The notes under the pieces: generated by a model
What the model was told of the DNA's origin: nothing
Databases searched by the model: none
The model's input: the letters and a program-made list of their open reading frames with translations, nothing else
Program-made: the position numbers and the translations under genes
From: Pseudoxanthomonas sp.
GTDB lineage: Bacteria > Pseudomonadota > Gammaproteobacteria > Xanthomonadales > Xanthomonadaceae
Reading direction: 5' to 3'
Assembly: GCA_017745195.1 (NCBI GenBank)
Contig: JAGHZW010000055.1
Span: 1-39,556, forward strand
Length of the DNA: 39,556 nt
Shown here: in pieces, positions 1-6,115 of the stretch
Layout of the letters: every line of letters starts with the position of its first letter
Numbering within the stretch: position 1 is the first letter of the stretch

Positions 1-290
1 ATGTGTCGCGGCTGCTTGCCGACTCGGCGATCGCCGGGCTGAAGGCGCGGCCGGAGCGGGTGAAGGAGGCGCTGGACCGCAACCCGATCCTGGTCACCGC
101 GCTCAATCCGGTGATCGGCTACGAGAAGGGCGCGGCGATCGCCAAGCAGGCCTACAAGGAAGGCCGGCCGGTGCTGGAGGTGGCGATCGAGGTCACCGGC
201 CTACCGGCGAAGACCCTGGCGCCGCTACTCGACCCGGCCGTGCTGGCCCGGGGCGGCATCCACGGCAAGCCGGGTGGTGGTGGCGGTTAG
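1..290 (+). CDS. fumC: Class II fumarate hydratase, C-terminal fragment
   Basis: The open frame enters from the left edge (first whole codon at base 3) and ends in TAG at 288-290, leaving about 95 residues. Class II fumarases convert fumarate to malate in the TCA cycle without an iron-sulfur cluster. The fragment carries the typical C-terminal small domain: LVTALNPVIGYEKGAA followed by AKQAYKEGRPVLEVA, matching the FumC pattern 'LVTALNPHIGYDKAAEIA...'. The catalytic regions lie outside the window. The extreme C-terminus is glycine-rich (GKPGGGGG). Its stop codon overlaps, tail to tail, the stop of the PspC-domain gene on the other strand. A related lyase such as aspartase is possible, since only the tail is visible. 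An unrelated class I fumarase lies at 29321-30889. Confidence 0.85.
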   Translation, partial: VSRLLADSAIAGLKARPERVKEALDRNPILVTALNPVIGYEKGAAIAKQAYKEGRPVLEVAIEVTGLPAKTLAPLLDPAVLARGGIHGKPGGGGG

Positions 291-493
291 CGGCCGGCCG
301 GCTGCGGCGAGGGCATGAACACCCACAGCGCGACGTAGGCGACCAGACCGGTGCCGCCGGCGAAGGCCAGCACCACCATCGCCGCGCGCCACAGCCAGGT
401 CGGGACCGGCGTATGCGCGCCCAGTCCGCTGCAGATTCCGGCGAGGACAGCATCGTCCGTCGAACGGGCCAGGTTGCGGAAATCCCATTCCAT
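287..493 (-). CDS. PspC-domain small membrane protein
   Basis: This 68-residue protein is a single PspC domain. Seen: an N-terminal DDAVLAGICSGLGAHTPVPT block, matching the family pattern 'k.iaGVcgGla.y...dptl.R', then a hydrophobic segment at about residues 36-60 ending in the conserved AYVALWVFMP. PspC proteins sit in the inner membrane and take part in envelope (phage-shock type) stress sensing. The start at 493 has a good ribosome site (GGAAGGAA). The stop TAA (287-289) overlaps the fumC stop on the other strand. It is the last gene of the minus-strand operon that starts at 5344, 32 bases after the DUF2884 lipoprotein gene. No pspA or pspB is visible nearby, so any role in envelope stress comes from family and context only. 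Confidence 0.8.
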   Translation of the reverse strand: MEWDFRNLARSTDDAVLAGICSGLGAHTPVPTWLWRAAMVVLAFAGGTGLVAYVALWVFMPSPQPAGR

Positions 494-525
494 TCGCGTG
501 TTCCTTCCGGTGCTCGACCGGGTTT

Positions 526-1272
526 TTACTGCGGGGTGGATGAGCCCTTGGCCGCCGCGTCGGCTTCGGCGGCAGCATCGCTTTCGTGGCCCGCACCCGC
601 GTGGTCCGCCTCGTCGCCGTCATCGGCATCGTGGTCGTAGTGGGCCGACACGCCGCCGTAGTTGGCGGTGTAGTTGCCATCCTTGCCGCAGTCGTCGACG
701 TCGGACTGGTCCATGTTCGCGTAGGGCTGGAAGGCCGGCAGCGCCGCGGCCAGTGCCTGCTGTGATTCGAGCAGGGCCGGCAGGCGCGCGCAGATCTTCA
801 TGGCCTCGGCCTCGACCCGCTTGCCGCGCGCTTCCATTTCCTTGCCGAACTCTTCGTCCTTGCCGCTGAACACGCTCTTGAGCGCGCCGGTGGCGGCTTC
901 GATGCCCAGGTCCGCGCTCTGCATGCCGACCGCGATGCCTGCCTGGGCCACGGCGATGAGGTTGGCGCGGTGCGCGAGCAGCAGCTTGCGCTGCGCCTCA
1001 TCGACCGGAACCGCCTTGCCGTCGACCAGGAAGTCGCCCTGCGGGCTGATCTCGGCCTTGGGCTTGCCCGCTTCCCGGTCGACGCTGATGTTCTTGGTGG
1101 CCAATTCGCGGCTGGCCTCGGCCATGGCCTGCTGGATCTTCCTGGACAGTGGGCTGCCGGTCGGTGCAGCGGCCGCGGCGGTTCCGTCGGAGGACGGCGA
1201 TGCCGGTTCGTTCCCGCCGCAGGCTGCCAGGGGAAGCAGGGCCACGAGGGCGAGAAGGGGGAGCGTGCGCAT
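526..1272 (-). CDS. DUF2884 (YggN-like) lipoprotein with acidic, His-rich tail
   Basis: A 248-residue predicted lipoprotein. I chose the ATG at 1272 (MRTLPLLALVALLPLAAC) because it gives a clean lipoprotein signal with lipobox LAAC (Cys18), and AGAGG lies about 10 bases upstream; the frame is open 17 codons further. The core from about residue 70 resembles E. coli YggN (DUF2884): ISPQGDFLVDGKAVPVDEAQ, then a helical stretch and ICARLPALLESQQALAAALP. After VDDC the protein adds a tail of about 45 residues rich in Asp, His and Ala (HYDHDADDGDEADH and onward), which might bind metal; that is inference. It is a clear paralogue of the next gene upstream (1284-1949), 11 bases away, suggesting tandem duplication within the operon. 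Biochemical function unknown. Confidence 0.7.
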   Translation of the reverse strand: MRTLPLLALVALLPLAACGGNEPASPSSDGTAAAAAPTGSPLSRKIQQAMAEASRELATKNISVDREAGKPKAEISPQGDFLVDGKAVPVDEAQRKLLLAHRANLIAVAQAGIAVGMQSADLGIEAATGALKSVFSGKDEEFGKEMEARGKRVEAEAMKICARLPALLESQQALAAALPAFQPYANMDQSDVDDCGKDGNYTANYGGVSAHYDHDADDGDEADHAGAGHESDAAAEADAAAKGSSTPQ

Positions 1273-1283
1273 GGTCGTAACCT

Positions 1284-1949
1284 CTAGTTCTGGGCGAATT
1301 CGCGGTGGATCTCGTCTTCGCAATCGTCGACGTCGTCGGCCTGCAGGGTGGCGTAGGGGCGGAACTGCGGCACGCTGGCGGCCAGGCGCTGCTGGCTGTC
1401 CAGCAGCGACGGCAGGCCCTGGCAGAGCTGCATCACGCCCGGTTCGATCGACTGCTTGACGGTCTTTTCCAGGTTGCGTTCCAGGCTGCCGGTCATGGCG
1501 CCGAGCATCAGGCTGAAAATCCCGCGGTCGACCGTATCGAGGGCCAGTTGCGCGCTGCGCTCGCCGATGTCGATGCCGGCGCGGGCGATGTCGATGACCT
1601 GCCTGCGATAGGCCAGCAGCTCGCGGCGCTGGTGCTCGTCGATCTCGAGCGCCTTGCCCTCGATCAGGAAGTCGCCGGCGACGGTGATCTCCGCCTTCGG
1701 CAGCGGCTTGTCGCCGCGATCGCGGTGTTTGCCGGACTTGCCGAAGTTCAGGCCGTTGCCGACCTCGAGGTTGCCGGTTTCGAGTTCGGCGCGGGCGGCA
1801 GCCAGTTCGCGGTGCACTTCCTGCCGGGCTTCGGCCAGGTCCGAGCTGACTTCCCCGGCGATATCGCCTTCATGCGCGATCGCGGCCAGCGGCAGCAGGC
1901 TGGCCAGCAGCACCGGCAGTGCGGCACGACGGATGTGGTTGGCGTGCAT
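1284..1949 (-). CDS. DUF2884 (YggN-like) periplasmic protein
   Basis: A 221-residue predicted periplasmic protein. The ATG at 1949 has an excellent Shine-Dalgarno (GGGAGGA) and opens a signal peptide (MHANHIRRAALPVLLASLLPLAAIAHE) without a lipobox cysteine. The mature protein has an Ala/Glu-rich helical stretch (about 30-60), a short KHRDRGDK linker, then the DUF2884 core: ITVAGDFLIEGKALEIDEHQ, a long helix, LCQGLPSLLDSQQRLAASVP and RPYATLQADDVDDCEDE. The same blocks occur in the same order in the downstream paralogue at 526-1272. One partner is probably membrane-anchored and one soluble. It sits 20 bases downstream of the GSGD-repeat gene in the operon. Function is not established for the family. 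Confidence 0.75.
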   Translation of the reverse strand: MHANHIRRAALPVLLASLLPLAAIAHEGDIAGEVSSDLAEARQEVHRELAAARAELETGNLEVGNGLNFGKSGKHRDRGDKPLPKAEITVAGDFLIEGKALEIDEHQRRELLAYRRQVIDIARAGIDIGERSAQLALDTVDRGIFSLMLGAMTGSLERNLEKTVKQSIEPGVMQLCQGLPSLLDSQQRLAASVPQFRPYATLQADDVDDCEDEIHREFAQN

Positions 1950-1969
1950 GGTGTCCTCCCGTCCGGAAA

Positions 1970-2794
1970 TCAGTCGCGGCGCGGCAGGTCGACCGCGCCG
2001 GTCACGTCGCGATGGTCGACATCGCCGCTGCCGATCGAACCGACCGACAGGCTGGCCGCGCCACGCACCTCGGCGCCGCCAGAGCCGATCGAATCGATGC
2101 GCACCGCACCGCCGATGCTGCGCAGTTCGGCATCGCCGCTGCCGATCGAACCGATGCGCACGTCGCCGCGCGCACCGTCCAGTTCGAAGTCGCCCGAGCC
2201 GATGCTTCCGACCTCGACCGCGCCGGCGATGTTGCGCGCCTTGATGTCGCCCGAGCCGATCGACAGCACGTTCAGCGACCCCGCGCCGTCCACCGTAATG
2301 TCGCCCGAGCCGACCTTGGCGGTGACCGCACCGCGGATGTTGCGCAGCACGGCGTCGCCGGAGCCCACGTCGGCGCTGGCCGAGGCGGCGCCGTCGATCG
2401 AACCGTCGCCGGAGCCGACCACCAGCTGCACCAGCACGTCCGCCGGCACCGTGCCCGACAGCTCCATCCAGGCGTAGTTGTCGCCGAACAGACTGGACAG
2501 GCCGGGATCCTTCTCGCGCCGCAGGCTGACCACCAGGGTGTCGCCCTTGCGTTCCTGGGTCACGGTCAGGTCGGGCAGCCATTGCGCCTTGCTGGCGCAG
2601 GCGCGGCCCTGGACCGAATGGGAGGCGTCGGTGGTCGCCCGCAGGTCGATGTCGAACTGGTTGGTTTCCACGCGGACCTTCTTCACCCCCGCCAGGTCCA
2701 GTTGCAGCTGGCGTGGCGCGGAGTGGGTGCAGTGGTCGTCGGCCAGCGCGGCGACGGGGACCAGGAAGAGCAGGCCGAGGAGGGGCAGGCGCAT
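1970..2794 (-). CDS. Exported GSGD-repeat beta-structure protein (DUF4097/DUF2807-like)
   Basis: A 274-residue exported protein with an N-terminal signal peptide (MRLPLLGLLFLVPVAALADD). From about residue 125 to the C-terminus it consists of eight short repeats built around V/I-GSG-D (for example VVGSGDGSID, LSIGSGDIKA, GSIGSGDFEL), one of them degenerate (GSGG), spaced about 18-21 residues apart. This periodicity is typical of right-handed beta-helix or stacked-strand proteins of the DUF4097/DUF2807 groups, some of which (LiaX in Gram-positives) work in envelope stress. The N-terminal part has Cys residues at HCTHS and GRACASK that could form a disulfide. It lies 27 bases after the permease gene. 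It may bind an envelope ligand or surface; that is inference. Confidence 0.75.
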   Translation of the reverse strand: MRLPLLGLLFLVPVAALADDHCTHSAPRQLQLDLAGVKKVRVETNQFDIDLRATTDASHSVQGRACASKAQWLPDLTVTQERKGDTLVVSLRREKDPGLSSLFGDNYAWMELSGTVPADVLVQLVVGSGDGSIDGAASASADVGSGDAVLRNIRGAVTAKVGSGDITVDGAGSLNVLSIGSGDIKARNIAGAVEVGSIGSGDFELDGARGDVRIGSIGSGDAELRSIGGAVRIDSIGSGGAEVRGAASLSVGSIGSGDVDHRDVTGAVDLPRRD

Positions 2795-2821
2795 GGTGCG
2801 GTTCTCCGTTGCGTGGTCGGG

Positions 2822-3826
2822 TCAGGCTTCGTCGCGCCAGCGGCGCAGGCGGATCGCGGCGGCGATGAAGGCCACGCCGACCACCGCGCCGATCCACAGG
2901 TCGGCCGTGGCGAAGGCGTGCCAGCTGCGGGTCAGGTCCACGGCGTTGGCCAGTTCGTTCGGCGTGTTGATCTCCATGGTCGGGTCGACCACGCCGCTGG
3001 TCGCGGGGAACCAGCCGCCGGGGATCACGCTCAGCAGGCCGCGATAGACCAGCGTGTACCAGACCTTGTCATGGGCGATGTCCACGCCGGGCAGGATGGT
3101 CAGCATGCTGATCACCACGCAGCCCAGCACCGGGATCAGCACCGCCCACAGGAACGGCTTGGAGCGCGCCCAGGCCGAGCAGAACATCAGCCAGCCCACG
3201 GTCGGCAGCGCCCAGACCATGTACACCGGGACGGAGGCCAGCACGCCGCCGATGATCTTCATCGGGTGCGACTGGGTGAACACCGCGTGTGCCGCCGGCA
3301 TGCCGTTGAGGGTGATGGTCAGCGCGGTGATGACCCACAGCGCCACGCCGATCAGCAGGCCGACGCCGATCGCCACCAGCGGTGCGAGCACCAGCGCCCA
3401 GGCGGCCTTGGACAGGACCATCTGCGAATCGGACACCGGCAGCGACTTCCAGAACAGGATGCTGCGGTCGCGGCGGTCGTCGTACAGCGAGCCGAGCGAG
3501 TAGAAGAACACCACGAAGGCCAGCACGATGCAGGCCAGCAGCACGCCGACCAGGAGCATGCCGTCGCCCATCGCGCCGAGGGCCTGACCGACCTGGTGAG
3601 GGTCCTCTTCGTTGAATACGAAGCCGCTGCTGCCCATGCTGCGGCGTGCGGCAATGCTGCCGATCACCGCCAGGATCAGGTTGAGGCCGACGATAATGAC
3701 GCCGGTGATCAGCGGCGCCCAGAAGAAGCCGCCGCGGTTTTCCCAGTATTCGCGCTGGAGCAGCCACTTGAACTTGGCCGTGTCGTGCGGTGCCACGCGG
3801 GTGGCGGCGGGGTTCAGTGCGTTCAT
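2822..3826 (-). CDS. ABC transporter permease
   Basis: A 334-residue integral membrane protein, the permease partner of the ATPase encoded immediately upstream. Hydrophobic segments are visible at about residues 36-60, 93-115, 140-175, 188-215, 225-245 and 305-325. A cytoplasmic loop SLYDDRRDRSILFWKSLPVS follows the second segment; the 'YDDRRDRSILFWKSLPVS' block is typical of ABC-2 type permeases paired with YtrB/CcmA-like ATPases. The ATG at 3826 overlaps the ATPase stop by four bases (ATGA), so the two are translationally coupled. The substrate cannot be read from sequence. In Bacillus, YtrA-controlled ABC systems respond to cell-wall antibiotics, so an envelope function is a reasonable inference. 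Confidence 0.85.
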   Translation of the reverse strand: MNALNPAATRVAPHDTAKFKWLLQREYWENRGGFFWAPLITGVIIVGLNLILAVIGSIAARRSMGSSGFVFNEEDPHQVGQALGAMGDGMLLVGVLLACIVLAFVVFFYSLGSLYDDRRDRSILFWKSLPVSDSQMVLSKAAWALVLAPLVAIGVGLLIGVALWVITALTITLNGMPAAHAVFTQSHPMKIIGGVLASVPVYMVWALPTVGWLMFCSAWARSKPFLWAVLIPVLGCVVISMLTILPGVDIAHDKVWYTLVYRGLLSVIPGGWFPATSGVVDPTMEINTPNELANAVDLTRSWHAFATADLWIGAVVGVAFIAAAIRLRRWRDEA

Positions 3827-4731
3827 GCGTAGGTCCCCTTCATGATGGCGACGAACAGGTCGGCCAGGCCGGGCTTGCGGGTTTCACCGAGCGTGGCCAG
3901 CTGCGCCGACGGCACGCCGTCGAACAGCAGCACGGTCTTGCCGAACGGCAGGCCGCGCTCGTCGATCGGCCGCAGCGCGCGCGCCGCCTCGACCCGGTCG
4001 GCGCCGACCAGCACTTCGGTATAGCGTTCGGCGACCTCGTCCATCTGCGAGGACAGCACGATCCGGCCATCGCGGATGAACAGCACGTCGGTGAGGATGT
4101 GCTCGATCTCCTCGACCTGGTGGGTGGTCACGAGGATGGTCTTGTCTTCGTCGAAGTAGTCCTCCAGCAGGCGCTGGTAGAACTGCTTGCGGTAGAGGAT
4201 GTCCAGGCCCAGGGTCGGCTCGTCCAGCACCAGCAGGCGTGCGTCGATCGACATGACTAGGGCCAGGTGCAGCTGCACGATCATGCCCTTGGACATCTCG
4301 CGCACCCGCAGTTTCGGGTGCAGCTGGGTGTTGGCCAGGAAGCGCTCGCACTTGGCGCGGTCGAAGCGCGGGTGCACGCCGGCGACAAAGTCGATCGCTT
4401 CGCTCACCCGCATCCAGCGCGGCAGCACCGCCACGTCGGCGATGAAGCAGACGTCGTTCATCAGTTCGTCGCGCTGGGTGCGCGGGTCCTTGCCCAGCAC
4501 CCGCAGCTGGCCTTCGAACGGGGTCAGGCCGAGGATCGCCTTCAGCGCGGTGGTCTTGCCGGCGCCGTTGGGGCCGATCAGGCCCACGATCCGGCCGGCG
4601 CCGATGTCGAAGTCGGCCCCGGCCACGGCGACCTTGTTCCTGTAGGCCTTGCGCAGGCCGCGGGCGGAGACGACCGTTTCGGTGCCGGCCATCGCGCCGG
4701 GACCGCCGGTGAGGGAAGCTTCAGCGTTCAT
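3823..4731 (-). CDS. ABC transporter ATP-binding protein (YtrB-like)
   Basis: A 302-residue cytoplasmic ATPase that would power the adjacent permease. Seen: Walker A GPNGAGKT (residues 53-60), signature loop in the variant form MSKGM (146-150) instead of LSGGQ, Walker B LLVLDEP (166-172), the D-loop region LGLD and a switch histidine in VTTHQVEE (His204). The MSKGM signature is the form found in YtrB-type ATPases next to YtrA regulators. Start ATG 4731 shares one base with the GntR stop (TGATG), and its stop overlaps the permease start, so all three are one coupled unit. About 20 residues precede the canonical domain start; an internal ATG (MAGTETVV) is an alternative. Confidence 0.88.
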   Translation of the reverse strand: MNAEASLTGGPGAMAGTETVVSARGLRKAYRNKVAVAGADFDIGAGRIVGLIGPNGAGKTTALKAILGLTPFEGQLRVLGKDPRTQRDELMNDVCFIADVAVLPRWMRVSEAIDFVAGVHPRFDRAKCERFLANTQLHPKLRVREMSKGMIVQLHLALVMSIDARLLVLDEPTLGLDILYRKQFYQRLLEDYFDEDKTILVTTHQVEEIEHILTDVLFIRDGRIVLSSQMDEVAERYTEVLVGADRVEAARALRPIDERGLPFGKTVLLFDGVPSAQLATLGETRKPGLADLFVAIMKGTYA

Positions 4732-5093
4732 CAGTGGTTCCCCAGGGGAGTGAGCAGGTCTTGCAGGGACAGGCCCAGGCGCTGGATGCGCTCGGCCACG
4801 GCCGGCCATTCGTCCTTCAGGAAGCGCTCGCGCTCGCTGCTGCGCAGCTGCTTGGAGGCTTCCTCGGTCACGAACATGCCGAGGCCGCGCCGCTTCTCCA
4901 CCAGGCCCTCGTCCGCCAGCTCCTGGTAGGCGCGGGAGACGGTGATCGGGTTGAGCTGGTACTCGGCGGCCACCTGGCGGACCGAAGGCAGGGCTTCGCC
5001 CGGCTTGAGGATTCCGTCGAGCATCATGGCGATCACGCGGTCCTTCAGTTGGCGGTAGATCGGAGCGCCGTCGCTCCACTGGATGTCACTCAT
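4731..5093 (-). CDS. GntR-family transcriptional repressor, YtrA subfamily
   Basis: A 120-residue regulator. It is a winged helix-turn-helix (about residues 9-79: PIYRQLKDRVIAMMLDG, then PSVRQVAAEYQLNPITVSRA and the wing RRGLGMFV) followed by only about 40 residues of helical dimerisation tail. That short tail, and location beside an ABC ATPase, define the YtrA subfamily rather than FadR or HutC types. I chose ATG 5093 (MSDIQWSDG); the longer open frame upstream overlaps the preceding small gene and lacks family similarity. It is co-transcribed with the ABC genes and probably represses the whole operon by binding the GGTG-N16-CACC palindrome at 5369-5392. The signal that releases it is unknown; no effector domain is present. 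Confidence 0.85.
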   Translation of the reverse strand: MSDIQWSDGAPIYRQLKDRVIAMMLDGILKPGEALPSVRQVAAEYQLNPITVSRAYQELADEGLVEKRRGLGMFVTEEASKQLRSSERERFLKDEWPAVAERIQRLGLSLQDLLTPLGNH

Positions 5094-5095
5094 GG

Positions 5096-5344
5096 TCAAC
5101 CCCGTGAGCGCAGGGACTGCGCAAAGGAGAAATAGGGCATGGTCGAAGAGGCCCGCAGCCTGCGCGCCGGCCGCTCCGCGGCTGCGTCCAGGCCTGCGTC
5201 GCCGCATTCCGCGGCGGCCCCGGCGAGTCCATAATCACCACGGCGTCCATCGTGGTCGGGCTGCCACCGGGTCAAACCCAGGACCGCCACGGCCAGGCCC
5301 AGGGCCATGAACCAGGAGCGGTGGACGAACAGGATGCGTTTCAT
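5096..5344 (-). CDS. Small predicted membrane/leader protein, first gene of the operon
   Basis: An 82-residue reading frame, not recognised. It begins 25 bases downstream of the operator/promoter region and stops two bases before the GntR start, exactly where a first cistron would sit. The ATG at 5344 has AGGA about eight bases upstream. The N-terminus reads MKRILFVHRSWFMALGLAVAVLG, a basic start followed by one hydrophobic segment, so a membrane anchor or uncleaved signal is likely. The rest is Ala/Gly/Arg-rich and acidic (DHDGRRGDYG onward) without a known motif. The hydrophobic part looks protein-like; the C-terminal half could be accidental coding in GC-rich DNA. Conservation across related genomes would decide. 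Confidence 0.5.
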   Translation of the reverse strand: MKRILFVHRSWFMALGLAVAVLGLTRWQPDHDGRRGDYGLAGAAAECGDAGLDAAAERPARRLRASSTMPYFSFAQSLRSRG

Positions 5345-5368
5345 GCGGGTGTCCTGCTTTGGGTGACT

Positions 5369-5392
5369 GGTGTTGTATTCAACTATAACACC
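5369..5392. promoter_or_regulatory. Putative YtrA-type operator (GGTG-N16-CACC)
   Basis: The bases GGTG (5369-5372) and CACC (5389-5392) are separated by exactly 16 bases, and the flanking palindrome is extended: GTGTTGTA then six bases then TATAACAC, matching at 7 of 8 positions on each side. I recall GGTG-N16-CACC as the operator reported for a YtrA-subfamily regulator in Xanthomonas. The site covers the -10 box of the minus-strand operon promoter, the expected position for a repressor that is itself encoded in that operon. Confidence 0.75.
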
Positions 5393-5409
5393 TAAACACA
5401 GGGTGTCAA
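5382..5409 (-). promoter_or_regulatory. Sigma-70 promoter of the ABC/PspC operon
   Basis: Read on the minus strand: TTGACA (5409-5404), a 16-base spacer, then TATAGT (5387-5382). This is a perfect -35 and a 5/6 -10, the best promoter match I saw in the window. Transcription would start near 5375 and give a leader of about 30 bases to the ATG at 5344. The -10 lies inside the GGTG-N16-CACC palindrome, so repressor binding would block it. A TATAAC box on the plus strand (5384-5389) could serve the divergent peroxidase gene, but its -35 match is poor. Confidence 0.75.
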
Positions 5410-5465
5410 CCACCGCGCACCCAACTGATGGCCTATCCGTGATGTCCCTTCGCGAGGAATTGCTC

Positions 5466-6029
5466 ATGTCACTCAGGTCAATGATTTTCAAGGGAATTCT
5501 TTTGGCCGCGGCGGTGCCAGCGATGGCTGCCGCACCCGCGCTGCTGGACGTGGACTACCGTCCGCTGGCGGGCAAGACCCCGGTGAACCTGAACCAGCAG
5601 CAGGGCGGCAAGGTCCTGCTGATCGTGAACACGGCCAGCAAATGCGGCTTCACCCCGCAATACGAGGCCCTCGAAGCGCTGCAGCAGCACTACGGCAAGC
5701 AGGGCTTCGCGGTACTCGGTTTTCCGTCCAACGATTTCCGGGGGCAGGAGCCTGGCAGCGAGGCGCAGATCCAGGAGTTCTGCACGCTGACCTACGGGGT
5801 CAAGTTCCCGATGTACGAGAAGGTGCACGTCACCGGTCCGGAAACCACCGCGCTCTACCAGCGCCTGCACGACGCCACCGGCGTGTCGCCGGGCTGGAAT
5901 TTCCACAAGTACCTCGTGGCGCGAGACGGGCGCGTGGTCGGCAACTGGCCGAGCAAGGTCAAGCCCGACGATCCGGACCTGGTCGCGGCGATCGAGCGCG
6001 AGCTGAAGGCACCGTCGCCGAAGCGCTGA
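5466..6029 (+). CDS. Glutathione peroxidase family protein, exported
   Basis: A 187-residue thiol peroxidase that reduces peroxides with thioredoxin or glutathione. Start ATG 5466 has GAGGAA seven bases upstream and gives a signal peptide (MSLRSMIFKGILLAAAVPAMAAAP), so it probably works in the periplasm, unlike cytoplasmic BtuE. Family motifs: NTASKCGFTPQ with the peroxidatic residue as Cys60 (not selenocysteine), LGFPSNDFRGQEPG with the conserved Gln, and the PGWNFHKYLV block with the catalytic Trp and Asn. It is divergent from the ABC operon, and the shared 121-base intergenic region contains the YtrA-type palindrome, so co-regulation is possible but not shown. Confidence 0.88.
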   Translation: MSLRSMIFKGILLAAAVPAMAAAPALLDVDYRPLAGKTPVNLNQQQGGKVLLIVNTASKCGFTPQYEALEALQQHYGKQGFAVLGFPSNDFRGQEPGSEAQIQEFCTLTYGVKFPMYEKVHVTGPETTALYQRLHDATGVSPGWNFHKYLVARDGRVVGNWPSKVKPDDPDLVAAIERELKAPSPKR

Positions 6030-6115
6030 AGCAGGCACCGCCGCGCGTCGCGCGTGCGACAATGCCGGCGCACCGGCGACGCCGGTGGATCGACAACCCT
6101 CCAGGGAATCAACGA

